Positions 11,194-20,622 of a stretch of DNA of 33,999 bases are shown in pieces (position 1 is the stretch's first letter; each line of letters begins with the position of its first letter). Origin of the DNA: Burkholderiales bacterium (lineage in GTDB: Bacteria > Pseudomonadota > Gammaproteobacteria > Burkholderiales > Burkholderiaceae_C); the NCBI GenBank assembly GCA_028868875.1, contig JAGWTS010000013.1:1-33999 (forward strand), given 5' to 3'. Under the pieces are notes generated by a model. That model was not told the origin of the DNA. It did no database searches and saw only the letters and a program-made list of their open reading frames with translations. A program made the position numbers and the translations under genes.

Positions 11194-13209
11194 TCAGAAT
11201 CGGTAGACGAGCTTGGCGCGCAGGCTGCGGCCGTCCTGCGCGATCGCGTTCTGCCAGTTGTTGGGCGAGGCCGGCTGGGCCGCGCGCGAACCGAAGACGT
11301 TGTCCAGGTACAGCGAGAGCTCGAGCCCCTCGACCCACTTGTCCGCGAGCAGGCCGGCGTTGGCGAGCCAGGCGCCGGGCAGGCTGCTGCCGTCCAGCGT
11401 CAGGCGCGCGCTCGTGTACTGCAGCTCGGCCGAGGCCTTCAGCGCGGCGCCCGGGAGCGGCCCCTCCAGGTTGAGCTTGGCGAGCCAGCGCGGCGAATTG
11501 GCAAGCGCCGTGCCGTCGCTGCGGCGCGCGCTCTGGACGCTCAGGCTGCCGCGCAGGCTGGCGCCCGAGGCGAAGCCCTGGCGCGCCGACAGCTCCAGCC
11601 CCTGGGCCGTGGTGCCCGGCCCGTTCTGGTACTGCGTGAGCGCGCTCGCGGGATCGGTCCCCTGGGTGATGAGGTCGCGCAGCAGCCAGCGGTAGGCCGA
11701 GCCGCGCAGCGCGAGGTCGCGGCCGACGCGCCGGTCGAGCACCAGCTCGAGGGTGTCGATCGACTCGACCCGCAGATCCGGGTTCGGGGCCTGGCTGACG
11801 TAGCTGTAGTCGCTCTCGAAGACGTTGGGGGCGCGGTAGGCGCGGCCGAACAAGGCCTTCCAGGTGGTGTCGGCGTCGGCCTGCCAGGCCAGGCCGACGC
11901 GCGGGCTCAAGGCCGGGTGCTCGGTGCTGTTGTCGTCGTAGCGCAGGCCCAGCGTCGCCGCCAGCGTCGGCGTGATCGACCACTCGTCCTGGGCGTAGAC
12001 CCCGGACCGCCAGCCCGAAACCGGAATGCGGACGTCGAGCGCGGGCGCCTGGGTGTCGGCGAAGGCCTGGTCCTGGCGCGAGTTGACCTGGTACTCGACG
12101 CCGGCCATCAGCTTGTGCCCGGCCCAACCGGTGTAGAGCGCCTGCAGCTCGGTGCCGTGCCAGGCGCTGGTGGCGGTCTGCAGCGTCGGGTCGCCCGCGT
12201 AGGTGAAGGGCGCGCCATAGTTCTCGCCGCCGACGAAGACCCGCGCGGAGAGCTGGAGCGCGCCGTCCAGCCGGTCGTCGTGCCAGCGCAGCTGGCCGAG
12301 CAGGTGGCGGTCGCGCTGGTACTGCCCGGGGGTCAGCGGGTCGCTCAGGTAGGTGCCCAGAGGGTCGTTCTTGAGGCGGTCGCCGTACGAGAACTCGAAG
12401 GCCCAGGGGCCGGCCGTGGCGCTGGCGAAGAGCTGCCAGTCGCGCTCGCCGTCGAGGCCGCGCGCGACCCCCGAGAGGCCGGTGGCGCCGAAGTCCAGCG
12501 CCAGGTCCTGGCCGCGCGAGTTCAGGCCCGAGGCCGAGAGCAGCAGGTCGACCCCGTTGTCGAGCTTGCGGCCCCAGCTCGCCCGCCCCTGGCGCGTGGC
12601 CTGGGGCTGCTCGTCGGCGGCGGCGAGTTCGGCCCCGCCCAGGCTCGCGCCCTTGCGCGTGACGACGTTGATGACCGCGAACATCGCGTTCTGGCCGTAG
12701 ACCGCGCCGCCCGGGCCGGCGATGTATTCGATGCGCTCGATCAGGTCGAGATCGAGCGGAAAGTCGTGGCCGAGGTAGGCCTGGTCGAACACCGCGTCGT
12801 TGACCCGGTTGCCGTCGATCGTCAGCAGCACCCGCGTGTTGAAGTCGCCCGGCACCCCCAGGCCCCGGGTGCCGAGGTACTCGTACTGGCGGTCGTAGCT
12901 GCGGTAGACGCCGGGCAGGCTGGCCAGGGCCTCGGCCAGCGAGCGCCAGCCGAAGGCGCGGATCTCCTGGCGCGTGATCACGCTCACCGCGGCCGCGACC
13001 TCGCTCTGCTTCTGCTCGTACTTCGAGGCGCCGACGACCTTGACCTCGAGCAGCTGCTCCAGGCTCATCGAGGTCGGGTCCGCGGGCTGGGCCGCGGCCA
13101 GCGGCAGCGCCGCCACGGCGGCGGCGGCAAAGGCGATCCAGCGCCGCAGCGGGTGCGCGCCGGGGCTCATCGGCCGGCGCGGCCGGCGCGCCTCGCTGGT
13201 TTGCTTCAT
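11194..13209 (-). CDS. TonB-dependent outer-membrane receptor
   Basis: A 671-residue outer-membrane receptor. A signal peptide (hydrophobic about 24-40, ending near AAAQ) is followed by the segment [15 protein letters not shown], typical of the N-terminus of one TonB-receptor group. The plug domain follows ([47 protein letters not shown]). The rest is a beta barrel of amphipathic strands, and the protein ends in Phe (AKLVYRF), the usual assembly signal. There is no N-terminal FecA-type signalling domain and no sigma/anti-sigma pair nearby. The start overlaps the stop of HHK-D (ATGA), and the YfiR gene begins 8 bases after the stop. Placing a receptor inside a kinase operon suggests it admits or senses the ligand read by the downstream YfiR and HHK-C. 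The ligand is unknown. Confidence 0.9.
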   Translation of the reverse strand: MKQTSEARRPRRPMSPGAHPLRRWIAFAAAAVAALPLAAAQPADPTSMSLEQLLEVKVVGASKYEQKQSEVAAAVSVITRQEIRAFGWRSLAEALASLPGVYRSYDRQYEYLGTRGLGVPGDFNTRVLLTIDGNRVNDAVFDQAYLGHDFPLDLDLIERIEYIAGPGGAVYGQNAMFAVINVVTRKGASLGGAELAAADEQPQATRQGRASWGRKLDNGVDLLLSASGLNSRGQDLALDFGATGLSGVARGLDGERDWQLFASATAGPWAFEFSYGDRLKNDPLGTYLSDPLTPGQYQRDRHLLGQLRWHDDRLDGALQLSARVFVGGENYGAPFTYAGDPTLQTATSAWHGTELQALYTGWAGHKLMAGVEYQVNSRQDQAFADTQAPALDVRIPVSGWRSGVYAQDEWSITPTLAATLGLRYDDNSTEHPALSPRVGLAWQADADTTWKALFGRAYRAPNVFESDYSYVSQAPNPDLRVESIDTLELVLDRRVGRDLALRGSAYRWLLRDLITQGTDPASALTQYQNGPGTTAQGLELSARQGFASGASLRGSLSVQSARRSDGTALANSPRWLAKLNLEGPLPGAALKASAELQYTSARLTLDGSSLPGAWLANAGLLADKWVEGLELSLYLDNVFGSRAAQPASPNNWQNAIAQDGRSLRAKLVYRF

Positions 13210-15029
13210 GCGCTTCTCCGGTCGGGTTCCTGCGTCCCCGGCCCCGGGGTCGACTCCGCGGCCAGCATCGACAGCAGCTCGCTCAGGCGGCGCAGGTCCT
13301 CGGGCAGTTGCAGCGTGGCCCGGCTGCCTTCGAGGCGCGGCGGCGGCGGATCGTCGGCCGCGGCATGGGCCGCCAGCAGCAGCACCGGAATCGAGCTCGT
13401 GCCGGCGCGCGCGCGCAGCGAGGCCAGCAGCGCCGGGGTTTCGGTGTCGGCGCGCTGCAGGTCGAGCAGGATCGCCCGCGGTCCGGCCTCGAGGGCGCGC
13501 TCGAAGCCGTTCGAGGCGCTGGTCTCGGTCCTCAGCTGCCAGTCGGGGTGGGCCGTGAACAGGCCCTTGACGTGCTTCAGGTTCTGCCGATCCTGGGCCA
13601 GGTACAGGACTCCGAATCCGGCCGCTTGCGGCGGGGGGGGCCGGTCCGCCGCGGGCTCCTTCGCTTCTTCCGCCACGGGCAGGTCGATCCAGAAGGTCGA
13701 GCCCTCGCCGAGGCGGGATTCCACGCCGAGCTTGCCCCCCATCAAGGCGGTGAGCTGGTGCGACAACGCGAGCCCGACGCCCATGCCGTCGACGCCGGAG
13801 TCCTCGGCGCCCAGGCGTTCGAAGATGTTGAAGAGCTTGCCGATCTGCGCCGGCGCGATGCCGCGGCCGGTGTCGGCCACGCGCAGGCGCAGGCGGCCCT
13901 CGGACGCGACCGCGTCGACGACGACGCGGCCGTCGTCGCGGTTGTACTTGGCGGCGTTGGACAGCAGGTTCACCAGCACCTGGCGCAGCCGGGTCGGGTC
14001 GGCGAGGACGCAGGCGCCGCCGGGCAGGGCGTCGACGACGCGGATGCGGCGCGCCTGCAGCAGCGGCTCGACGTAGCCCAGGGCCTCGCGCAGCACCGCG
14101 TCGACGCGCACCGGGGCGCGCTCGACCGTGAGCCGGCCGGCCTCGATGCGGCTCAGGTCCAGCAGGTCGTCGATGAGGGCCAGCAGATGCTGGCCCGCGC
14201 GGTGGATGCTGCCCGCGGCGGCGCGCTGGCGCGGCGGCAGCGCTTCGAGCAGCAGCAGCTCCGAGAAGCCGAGGATGGCGTTCATCGGCGTGCGCAGCTC
14301 GTGGCTCATCGAGGTCAGGAACGCCGACTTGGCGGTGCTCGCGATCTCGGCCTCGCGGCGCGACTGCTTCAGGTCCAGGGCCTGCTGCTCGAGCTGCCAG
14401 GTCTGGCGCAGGGCGTCCCAATGGGCCTGGTGCTGCAACTGGCCGCTGCGCACCGAGAACATGAAGAAGGCGAGCGCAAAGGCCAGCAGCACCCAGCTCG
14501 ACTCGCCCGGCACGAACAGCGGCAGGCCGACGAGGCCGACCGGGCAGACGATGAGCGCGTAGGCGACGAGCAGGCGCAGGCGCGGCACCGCGGTGGCGAT
14601 GCCGCCCGAGGTGATGCCCACCGTGGCGATGACCGCGACCGCGGCGGCGCCGTCGAGGCGGCGGATCGAGGCCAGGGTCCAGACCAGGAAGGCGCACCAG
14701 GCGAGCGCCGAGCCGAGGTAGACGGCGCCGATCTCGCGCTCGGTGCGCTTCGGGTCGTGGTCGCGTCCCGCTGCGGTGCGCGCGGCCAGCGCAATGCGCC
14801 CCGCCACGAGGCCGGCGAAGACGAGCGCGAAACCGCCCCAGACCGCGGGCTGGGCGATCAGCCGCGGCGAGAGCGCGACCACGCCGGTGACGCCGACGAG
14901 GTAGAAGAACCCGCCGAAGCGCATGCGCTGCGCCATGTCGCGGTTCGTGTCGCGCAGGATGTCGACGCCGCGCGGCGCCTCGGTCTCGGGCGCCGGCGGT
15001 GCGGGTCGCGTTGCGGCAGCGCGGGGCAT
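13206..15029 (-). CDS. Membrane hybrid histidine kinase with degenerate receiver (HHK-D)
   Basis: A 607-residue kinase. Residues 38 to 190 form about six hydrophobic helices without a large periplasmic domain, then a coiled-coil-like stretch (about 195-230). HisKA has FLTSMSHELRTPMN with His243. The ATPase has LVNLLSNAAKYN, DTGRGIAP and GMGVGLALS, so the kinase core appears intact. The C-terminal 110 residues align with the receiver of HHK-A but are decayed: the acidic pair (YIEDTEFN in HHK-A) reads YLAQDRQN, the Ser/Thr position (ALSAN) reads LLAAH and the Lys (LTKP) reads LQLP. Asp523 is kept in LLDLQRAD. It probably cannot work as a normal phospho-receiver. The gene overlaps the TonB receptor (ATGA) and follows the GGDEF-EAL gene by 18 bases. 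A run of eight C in the coding strand (plus 13633-13640) encodes Pro-rich linker just before the receiver. Confidence 0.88.
   Translation of the reverse strand: MPRAAATRPAPPAPETEAPRGVDILRDTNRDMAQRMRFGGFFYLVGVTGVVALSPRLIAQPAVWGGFALVFAGLVAGRIALAARTAAGRDHDPKRTEREIGAVYLGSALAWCAFLVWTLASIRRLDGAAAVAVIATVGITSGGIATAVPRLRLLVAYALIVCPVGLVGLPLFVPGESSWVLLAFALAFFMFSVRSGQLQHQAHWDALRQTWQLEQQALDLKQSRREAEIASTAKSAFLTSMSHELRTPMNAILGFSELLLLEALPPRQRAAAGSIHRAGQHLLALIDDLLDLSRIEAGRLTVERAPVRVDAVLREALGYVEPLLQARRIRVVDALPGGACVLADPTRLRQVLVNLLSNAAKYNRDDGRVVVDAVASEGRLRLRVADTGRGIAPAQIGKLFNIFERLGAEDSGVDGMGVGLALSHQLTALMGGKLGVESRLGEGSTFWIDLPVAEEAKEPAADRPPPPQAAGFGVLYLAQDRQNLKHVKGLFTAHPDWQLRTETSASNGFERALEAGPRAILLDLQRADTETPALLASLRARAGTSSIPVLLLAAHAAADDPPPPRLEGSRATLQLPEDLRRLSELLSMLAAESTPGPGTQEPDRRSA
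13633..13640. repeat. Homopolymer of eight G (C on the coding strand) inside HHK-D
   Basis: The run encodes part of four prolines in the linker between the ATPase and the degenerate receiver. A slip of one base would remove the receiver while leaving the kinase core intact. Confidence 0.85.
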
Positions 15030-15033
15030 GGGC

Positions 15034-15041
15034 GGGGGGGG
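15034..15041. repeat. Homopolymer of eight G between GGDEF-EAL gene and HHK-D
   Basis: On the coding strand this is a run of eight C lying between a GAGGG ribosome-binding-like motif (15049 to 15045, overlapping the stop of the upstream gene) and the ATG of HHK-D at 15029. A change in run length would alter the spacing between that motif and the start codon. Confidence 0.8.
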
Positions 15042-15047
15042 CTGCCC

Positions 15048-17177
15048 TCAGGCGGCCTGCATCGAGGGCCACTGCCGCTGCAGCAGCGCGGGAATGGCGG
15101 CCGCGGCGACGGGCCGGCTGAAGTAGAAGCCCTGCAGGCAGTCGCAGCCCATCGTGCGCAGCGCCGCGGCCTGCTCGAGGGTCTCGACGCCTTCGGCGGT
15201 GACGCGGATCGCCAGGCTCTTGGCCATGGCCAGGATGGCGCGCACGATCGCCGCGCTCTCGCCTTCGCGGAACAGGCCGTCGACGAAACAGCGGTCGATC
15301 TTGAGGTTGTTGATCGGCATGCGCGTGAGATAGGCGAGCGAAGAATACCCGGTGCCGAAGTCGTCGAGCGCGATGCGCGCGCCCTGGGCCCGCAGCGCCT
15401 GCAGCGCGGCGTGGGTGGCCGCGGTGTTCTCCATGACCGCGCCTTCGGTGACCTCGAGCTCGAGCAGCTCGGGCGCCAGGCCGGTCTGCTGCAGGGTCTG
15501 CAGCACCCGTGCCGGCAGGCCCGGGGCGTTGAACTGCAGCGGCGACAGGTTCACCGCGATGCCCACGCGCGGCCCGCTGCGGTTCCAGCGCGCGGCCTCG
15601 GTGCAGGCGGTCTCGAGCACCCAGTGGCCCAGGCGCTCGATGAGGCCGTTCTCCTCGGCGCGCGGGATGAAGTCCAGCGGCGAGACCAGGCCGCGCGTCG
15701 GGTGGGTCCAGCGCAGCAGCGCCTCGACCGACTCGATCCGCCCCGAGGCGAGGTCGACCTGCGGCTGGTACACGAGGTGGAACTCCTGGCGGTCGAGAGC
15801 GCTGCGCAGGCTGTTGTCGAGCTCCAGCCGCTCGAGGATGGCCTGGGTCAGGCCGATGTGGTAGGTCTGGGCGTTGTTGCGGCCCGAATTCTTGGCGTGG
15901 TACATCGCCGTGTCGGCGTGCTTGAGCAGGGTCGCGGCGTCGCCGCCGTCTTCCGGAAACATCGCGATGCCGACGCTCGTGGTCAGCGTGATCTCGCGCC
16001 CGTCGATGACGAAGGGCCGGCGCATGGCGTCGCCGATGCGCCGCGCCACCGTCATCGCGTGCTCGGGCTGGCTGAGCCCGAGCAGCAGCGCCGTGAATTC
16101 GTCGCCGCCCAGGCGCGCGAGGTCGAACTCGGTGTCCTGCGCCTCCTGCGCCTGCTGCGCGGCGGCGCCGTGGGCGAGCAGGTCCGAGGGCCGCAGGCAT
16201 TCGCGCAGGCGGTCGGCGGCGCGCTCGAGGATCAGGTCGCCGGTGGCGTGGCCCAGGGTGTCGTTGACGCCCTTGAAGCCGTCCAGGTCCATGTACAGCA
16301 CCGCCAGCCGCATCGTCGCGTGCCCGGCGCGCCGGATCTCGCGATCGACGCGCTCGACGAAGGACTGGCGGTTCGGCAGCCCGGTGAGGCTGTCGAAGTA
16401 GGCGAGGCGGGCGATCCGGGCCTCGGCGAGCTTGCGTTCGGTGATGTCGCGCGCGAGCAGGATGAAGCGTGGCGTCTCGCCCTCGGCCACCGCCTTGCGC
16501 GAGGCCGAGATCTCGAACCAGCCCGGCCCCTGGGCGAGCGCGAGTTCGAACTGCTCGCCGTTGGACGCGCCCTGTTCCAGCGCGGCGCGCATCGCCGCCA
16601 TGCAGGCCTGGGCCGCCTTCGGCGGCAGGACCTCGTCGACCCGGCGCCCGGCCAGGTCCTGCAGCGGCAGGGCCAGGGGGTTTGCGCGCGCAGCACGCAG
16701 TTCGATGCAGCGGCCGTCGAGGTCGAGTTCCAGGAGGACGTCGGGAATGGCGTTGAGGATCGCCGCCGTGCGCGCCTCCGAGGCGCGCAGGTCGAGCATC
16801 GCCTGGTGGCCGCGGAACAGGTAGCGCACGCGGTGGCCCATCAGGGCCCAGTTCACGGGCTTGGAGACGAAGTCGGTGGCGCCGTGCTCGTAGGCGGCCT
16901 CGACCGAGGCCAGGTCGTCCATGCCGGTCACCATGACGATCGGCAGCAGCGCGCCGACTTCCGCGCGCAAGGTGCTGCAGACCTCGAAGCCGTCCAGGCC
17001 GGGCATGTCGACGTCGAGCATCACCATGTCGGCGGGCTCGGCGCGGAACTGCGCCAGGGCCTCGCGCCCGCCGCCGGCCGTGCGCACCGCGAAGCCGGCC
17101 CGCACGAGCGCGGCGCGCATGATCAGCAGGGCGTCGGCGTCGTCGTCGACGACCAGGATCGTGAAGCGCGGCTTCAT
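15048..17177 (-). CDS. REC-PAS-GGDEF-EAL cyclic-di-GMP synthase/phosphodiesterase
   Basis: A 709-residue cytoplasmic response regulator. The N-terminal receiver has LVVDDDADA, Asp55 in MLDVDMPG, Thr in MVTGM and Lys in VSKP, all intact. A PAS domain (about 135-270) ends in [10 protein letters not shown]. The GGDEF domain has the intact motif GGDEF at 357-361. The EAL domain has EAL at 485-487 plus [29 protein letters not shown] and AEGVET, the residues expected for an active phosphodiesterase. So both activities are possible. A RPSD sequence that would be the inhibitory site is separated from the GGDEF motif by an extra stretch of about 20 residues. The start overlaps the stop of HHK-E by four bases (ATGA), making it the most likely phosphate acceptor of that kinase's HPt. 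It is the only dedicated output protein in the sensory cluster. Confidence 0.93.
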   Translation of the reverse strand: MKPRFTILVVDDDADALLIMRAALVRAGFAVRTAGGGREALAQFRAEPADMVMLDVDMPGLDGFEVCSTLRAEVGALLPIVMVTGMDDLASVEAAYEHGATDFVSKPVNWALMGHRVRYLFRGHQAMLDLRASEARTAAILNAIPDVLLELDLDGRCIELRAARANPLALPLQDLAGRRVDEVLPPKAAQACMAAMRAALEQGASNGEQFELALAQGPGWFEISASRKAVAEGETPRFILLARDITERKLAEARIARLAYFDSLTGLPNRQSFVERVDREIRRAGHATMRLAVLYMDLDGFKGVNDTLGHATGDLILERAADRLRECLRPSDLLAHGAAAQQAQEAQDTEFDLARLGGDEFTALLLGLSQPEHAMTVARRIGDAMRRPFVIDGREITLTTSVGIAMFPEDGGDAATLLKHADTAMYHAKNSGRNNAQTYHIGLTQAILERLELDNSLRSALDRQEFHLVYQPQVDLASGRIESVEALLRWTHPTRGLVSPLDFIPRAEENGLIERLGHWVLETACTEAARWNRSGPRVGIAVNLSPLQFNAPGLPARVLQTLQQTGLAPELLELEVTEGAVMENTAATHAALQALRAQGARIALDDFGTGYSSLAYLTRMPINNLKIDRCFVDGLFREGESAAIVRAILAMAKSLAIRVTAEGVETLEQAAALRTMGCDCLQGFYFSRPVAAAAIPALLQRQWPSMQAA

Positions 17178-20158
17178 GGTGCGGCCAGGGCGGGGAGCGC
17201 GCGCAGCTCGGCGAGGGCGCGCTCGAGTTCGCGCTGTGCCGGTGCGAGCAGGGCGCGCGCCTCGTCGAGGCGGCCTTCGCGTGCGCATTTCTCGAGCTCG
17301 GCGCAGCAGCGGGCGAGGTGTTCGGCGCCCAGGTTGTAGGCGCTGGACTTGAGCTTGTGGGTGGCCTGGGCCAGGGCCTTCGCATCACCCGCGGCCAGGC
17401 CCGCCGCGGCGCGCTCCAGATGGGCGCCGGCCGAATCCAGGAACGAGGCGACGAGGCTGTGGACCAGTTTGCCGCTGCCCGAGTCGTCGAGTTCGCGCAG
17501 CAGGTCGATCGCGGCGAGGTTGATCGCAGCCGCATTGGCCGGCGGCGGCGCGGCGGCTGGGGCGGACGCGGGCGGTGGCGCGGGGGCGGGAGCCGGAGCC
17601 GGGCTCGGCGCGGCCGGCGCAGCATGAACCGCTTGGGCCGGCGTGGCCGCCAAGGGCGACGAGGCTGCCGCGGGTGATGAGGGTGATGAGGGTGATGAGG
17701 GTGACGAGGGCGCCGGGGCTTGAGGCGCGGCGGCGGCAGCAGCAGCCGCGGACTGGGCCTCACCCGGGGCCGCCGGGGCGGGCTCGAGCCAGTTGACGAG
17801 CTTGGCCGCGAGCGCGGCGCGCGAATAGGGCTTGGCGATGAAGCCGTTCATCCCCGCCGCGAGACAGGCCTGTTCGTCGCCGCGCATCGCGTTCGCGGTG
17901 AGGGCCACGATCGGCAGCGCGGCGCCGCGCTCGGCGGGCAGCTGCCGGATCTCCGCGGTGGCCTGGAAGCCGTCCATGACCGGCATCTGGCAGTCCATCA
18001 GCACGAGGTCGAACCCGGCCTCGCGCACGCGCTCGACGGCTTCGGCGCCGTTGTGGGCGACCGTGCATTCGAGCCCGAAGCTGTCGAGCATGGCCAGCGC
18101 CACCGCCTGGTTGATGAGGTTGTCCTCGACCAGCAGGACGCGCCCGCGCAGGCGGATCTCGGGCCCGGAAGGGGCGCTGCGGCGCGGGCCGGCGGCGCGC
18201 GCTTCGGGGGTCGCGAAGCCGGCCAGCGCCTCGGCCAGTTCGGCGCGCCGCAGCGGCTTGGCGATCCAGCACCGGAAGCCGGCTTGCGCGCGCGCCTCCT
18301 CGTCCACGCCCGAGCGCGCCGCGCCGAGGCCGATGAGGGGGGTGGTGGCGATCTCGGTGCGGCCGCGGATGGCGTGCGCCAGCTCCAGGGCGCTCATGCC
18401 CGGCAGGTCCATGTCGATCAGGGCCAGGCGGTAGCGGTCGCCCGCGGCGGCGCCGCGCTTCAAGGCGTCGAGGGCCTGGCTTGCGCCGTCGACGCCCTGC
18501 ACCCGCATCCCGCGGCCCATCAGCTGCTCGCCCAGGATCTCGCGCCGGGTCGCATTCGCGTCGACCACCAGCACCCGCTGGCCCGCGAGCCCGGCGCTCG
18601 CCGCGGCCGGGCGCCCCGGAGCGCGCGCCAGCGCCAGGCGCAGCTCGACGATGAACTCGGCGCCGGCGCCCGGCTCGCTGCGGACCGCGATGCGGCCTCC
18701 CATCAGGTCGAGCAGGCGGCGGCAGATTGCCAGCCCCAGCCCGGCGCCGCCGTACTGGCGCGTGGTCGAGCCGTCGGCCTGTGAGAAGTGGTCGAAGATC
18801 CGCGCCTGCGACGCCGGCGCGATACCGACCCCGGTGTCCTTGACGCTGATGCGCAAGGCGGCATCGGCCGCCGTCTGCGCGGTCAGCTCGACCGTGACGA
18901 CGACCTCGCCCACCTCGGTGAACTTGAGCGCGTTGCCGACCAGGTTGGAGATCACCTGGCGCATGCGCAAGGGGTCGCCGCGCAGTTCGAGCGGGGCGTC
19001 GTGGGGCACGATGCGCAGCGCCAGCTCGATGCCCTTGGCCTGCGCCGGCAGGGCGAACATCGACACCGCGTCCTCGATCGCCTCGCCGAGGTCGAAGTCG
19101 AGCGCTTCGAGCTCGAGGCGGCCCGACTCGATCCTGGAGAAGTCGAGGATGTCGTTGATCACGCCCAGCAGATGGCGTCCCGCGGTCTGCACCCCCTGCG
19201 CCCATTCGCGCTGGCGCGGCTGGAGCTCGCTGCCGATGAGCATCTCGTTCATGCCCAGCACCCCGTTCAGCGGCGTGCGGATCTCGTGGCTCATGGTGGC
19301 GAGGAACTCGCTCTTGGCGCGGTTGGCGGCTTCGGCGGCTTCCTTCGCGAGCTGGAGCTGGGCCGTGCGCGCAGCGACCTCCTGTTCGAGGTGGTCGCGG
19401 TGCGAGGCCAGCGCCTTGTCGCGCTCGTGGATCTGTTCGAGCATCGCGTTGAAGCCGTCGCCGAGCTTGCGCAGCTCGCGCACGGCGCTGCTGCCGGCGC
19501 GCACGCTGTAGTCGCCGGCGTCCGAGACCTGCGCCATCAACTCGCCCAGGCCCTGCAGCGGGCGCTCGAGCGAGGCGTTCAGGCGCCGTACCAGAACGCG
19601 GCTCACCACCAGCGCCAGCGCCGACGCCAGCGCCGTGATCGCCACGTGCAAGAGGGTCCAGCGGTACAGCGGGCGCAGGCTCACACCCAGCTCCAGCGTG
19701 CCGCCGGCCGGCGTCTCGCCCGGAATGGCCTGGCGCACCGTGAGCGAGCCGGGCCGCAGCACGAGCGCGCGGCCGAGATCGGCCGGCGCCGCCGGCGCCG
19801 GCGCGCCGGCGCGCACGTAGCGCGAGAAGGGCCGGCCGTTGCGGTCGTACAGGGTGGCCTGCAGCACTTCCGGCGCGTTCTGCAGCGAGCCCAGCGTGTC
19901 GGCCGCGGCCTTGACGTCGCCGAAGGCGAGCGCGGCCGTCAGGTTCTGCGCCACGACCCGGGCCTGGACCTGGTGGGTGTCGATCATCGCGAGCAGGCCC
20001 AGGCCGAAGCTGGCGAGCATCACGACGAGCGCGACGACCCCGACCGCCACCCCGAGCGAGAGCTGGCTGATGCGTCGCAGCAGCGTGTTCAGCGAAATCT
20101 CCGACGCCGGCGCGCCGCGGGCGGCTTCGGGGCGGGTCGGGGAGGGCGGGAGCTTCAT
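17174..20158 (-). CDS. CHASE8-like HAMP hybrid histidine kinase with two receivers and HPt (HHK-E)
   Basis: A 994-residue sensor of BarA/LuxQ-like layout. TM1 (about 30-55), a short YfiN-like CHASE8 periplasmic region (58-165) and TM2 (about 170-190) are followed by HAMP. HisKA has [14 protein letters not shown] with His291. The ATPase has [21 protein letters not shown] and GAGLGLAIC. Receiver 1 (about 525-650) keeps Asp582 and Lys (IAKP), but its acidic pair reads VVDAN and the Thr site reads LIGLG, so it is partly decayed. Receiver 2 has LVEDNLINQ, Asp722 in LMDCQMPV, Thr in ALTAN and Lys in IAKP. A Pro/Ala/Ser linker of about 90 residues leads to the HPt with His934 in [12 protein letters not shown]. 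The ATG overlaps the stop of a small upstream frame and the TGA overlaps the GGDEF-EAL start, both ATGA. Confidence 0.92.
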   Translation of the reverse strand: MKLPPSPTRPEAARGAPASEISLNTLLRRISQLSLGVAVGVVALVVMLASFGLGLLAMIDTHQVQARVVAQNLTAALAFGDVKAAADTLGSLQNAPEVLQATLYDRNGRPFSRYVRAGAPAPAAPADLGRALVLRPGSLTVRQAIPGETPAGGTLELGVSLRPLYRWTLLHVAITALASALALVVSRVLVRRLNASLERPLQGLGELMAQVSDAGDYSVRAGSSAVRELRKLGDGFNAMLEQIHERDKALASHRDHLEQEVAARTAQLQLAKEAAEAANRAKSEFLATMSHEIRTPLNGVLGMNEMLIGSELQPRQREWAQGVQTAGRHLLGVINDILDFSRIESGRLELEALDFDLGEAIEDAVSMFALPAQAKGIELALRIVPHDAPLELRGDPLRMRQVISNLVGNALKFTEVGEVVVTVELTAQTAADAALRISVKDTGVGIAPASQARIFDHFSQADGSTTRQYGGAGLGLAICRRLLDLMGGRIAVRSEPGAGAEFIVELRLALARAPGRPAAASAGLAGQRVLVVDANATRREILGEQLMGRGMRVQGVDGASQALDALKRGAAAGDRYRLALIDMDLPGMSALELAHAIRGRTEIATTPLIGLGAARSGVDEEARAQAGFRCWIAKPLRRAELAEALAGFATPEARAAGPRRSAPSGPEIRLRGRVLLVEDNLINQAVALAMLDSFGLECTVAHNGAEAVERVREAGFDLVLMDCQMPVMDGFQATAEIRQLPAERGAALPIVALTANAMRGDEQACLAAGMNGFIAKPYSRAALAAKLVNWLEPAPAAPGEAQSAAAAAAAAPQAPAPSSPSSPSSPSSPAAASSPLAATPAQAVHAAPAAPSPAPAPAPAPPPASAPAAAPPPANAAAINLAAIDLLRELDDSGSGKLVHSLVASFLDSAGAHLERAAAGLAAGDAKALAQATHKLKSSAYNLGAEHLARCCAELEKCAREGRLDEARALLAPAQRELERALAELRALPALAAP
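17673..17708 (-). repeat. In-frame 9-bp tandem repeat, four units, in HHK-E linker
   Basis: Four copies of ggtgatgag (plus strand; the last has one change, ggtgacgag) encode a repeated Ser-Ser-Pro on the minus strand. They lie in the Pro/Ala-rich linker between receiver 2 and the HPt. Unit number changes would alter the reach of the HPt without breaking the frame. Confidence 0.88.
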
Positions 20159-20382
20159 GGGGGTCCGCGCCGCGGGTCGGCGTTCGGGAGGGCGGGGCGG
20201 GGGGCTGGCAGGTTGTGCATTGTCGGGGCCCGGCGGCTGATGCGCAGCATCAGCAGGCGTTCGAGAGGCAGGTGCAACAGTTGGTCCAGGGTCGTCGGCC
20301 AGGCACTGGCGGGCAGGGCCAGCGCCGCGGCGAGCAGCCAGCGCCAGGCGCCCGCGCGGCCCGGCGCGGCGCTTGCCGCCAA
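20155..20382 (-). CDS. Small putative exported peptide, TonB-receptor N-terminus-like (TTG start)
   Basis: A 75-residue frame with a TTG start at 20382, preceded by AGGG five bases upstream. It reads as a signal peptide (hydrophobic core [13 protein letters not shown]) followed by TTLDQLL and [12 protein letters not shown], then a short Pro-rich tail. This pattern resembles the first mature residues of TonB receptors; compare [14 protein letters not shown] in the receptor at 11194. There is no ATG in this frame near the start, which is why it is easy to miss. Its TGA overlaps the ATG of HHK-E (ATGA), the same junction type as elsewhere in the block. It could be a real small periplasmic partner or the remnant of a receptor gene whose barrel was lost. 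The start codon and expression are uncertain. Confidence 0.5.
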   Translation of the reverse strand: MAASAAPGRAGAWRWLLAAALALPASAWPTTLDQLLHLPLERLLMLRISRRAPTMHNLPAPRPALPNADPRRGPP

Positions 20383-20622
20383 GGGGTCCCTGGTTCCGGT
20401 ACGCCGGCTTGTTGTTTTCGCTGGTACCGCATTTCGACGGGGAGTGGCTGGCGGCTGATCGACTCTGTGCCGGATATCGACCACGGCCGCGCCTTTCTTG
20501 AGGCGTGCGGCCGGCGCTGCGGCGCCGACGGGCCTCGAGATCGGGCGCGGCGTGCCGATAATCGGTCCGGCAGGGGCTGCAGGCCCGCACCGCCCCCCGC
20601 AACAAAGGCAGTAGGCAGTTTC
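20383..20622. promoter_or_regulatory. Divergent control region of the kinase operon and the PhnD-HHK-F pair
   Basis: These 240 bases lie between two divergent transcription units and must hold both promoters unless one is transcribed from further away. The visible elements are a palindrome CCGATAATCGG at 20554-20564, which contains GATAAT that could serve as a -10 box for the rightward gene, and somewhat AT-richer sequence near 20410-20435. I find no convincing -35 partner at 16-18 bases. No gene of its own is apparent. Confidence 0.4.

Noticed and set aside
13210-17763. Open frame running upstream of the TonB receptor in the same minus-strand frame
   Set aside because: The frame stays open by chance through HHK-D and the GGDEF-EAL gene; the receptor clearly begins at 13209 with a signal peptide and an ATGA junction.
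20250-20622. Alternative minus-strand frame with an ATG upstream of HHK-E
   Set aside because: Its product is Arg/Pro-rich without features, whereas the TTG frame gives a signal peptide and an exact ATGA junction with HHK-E.
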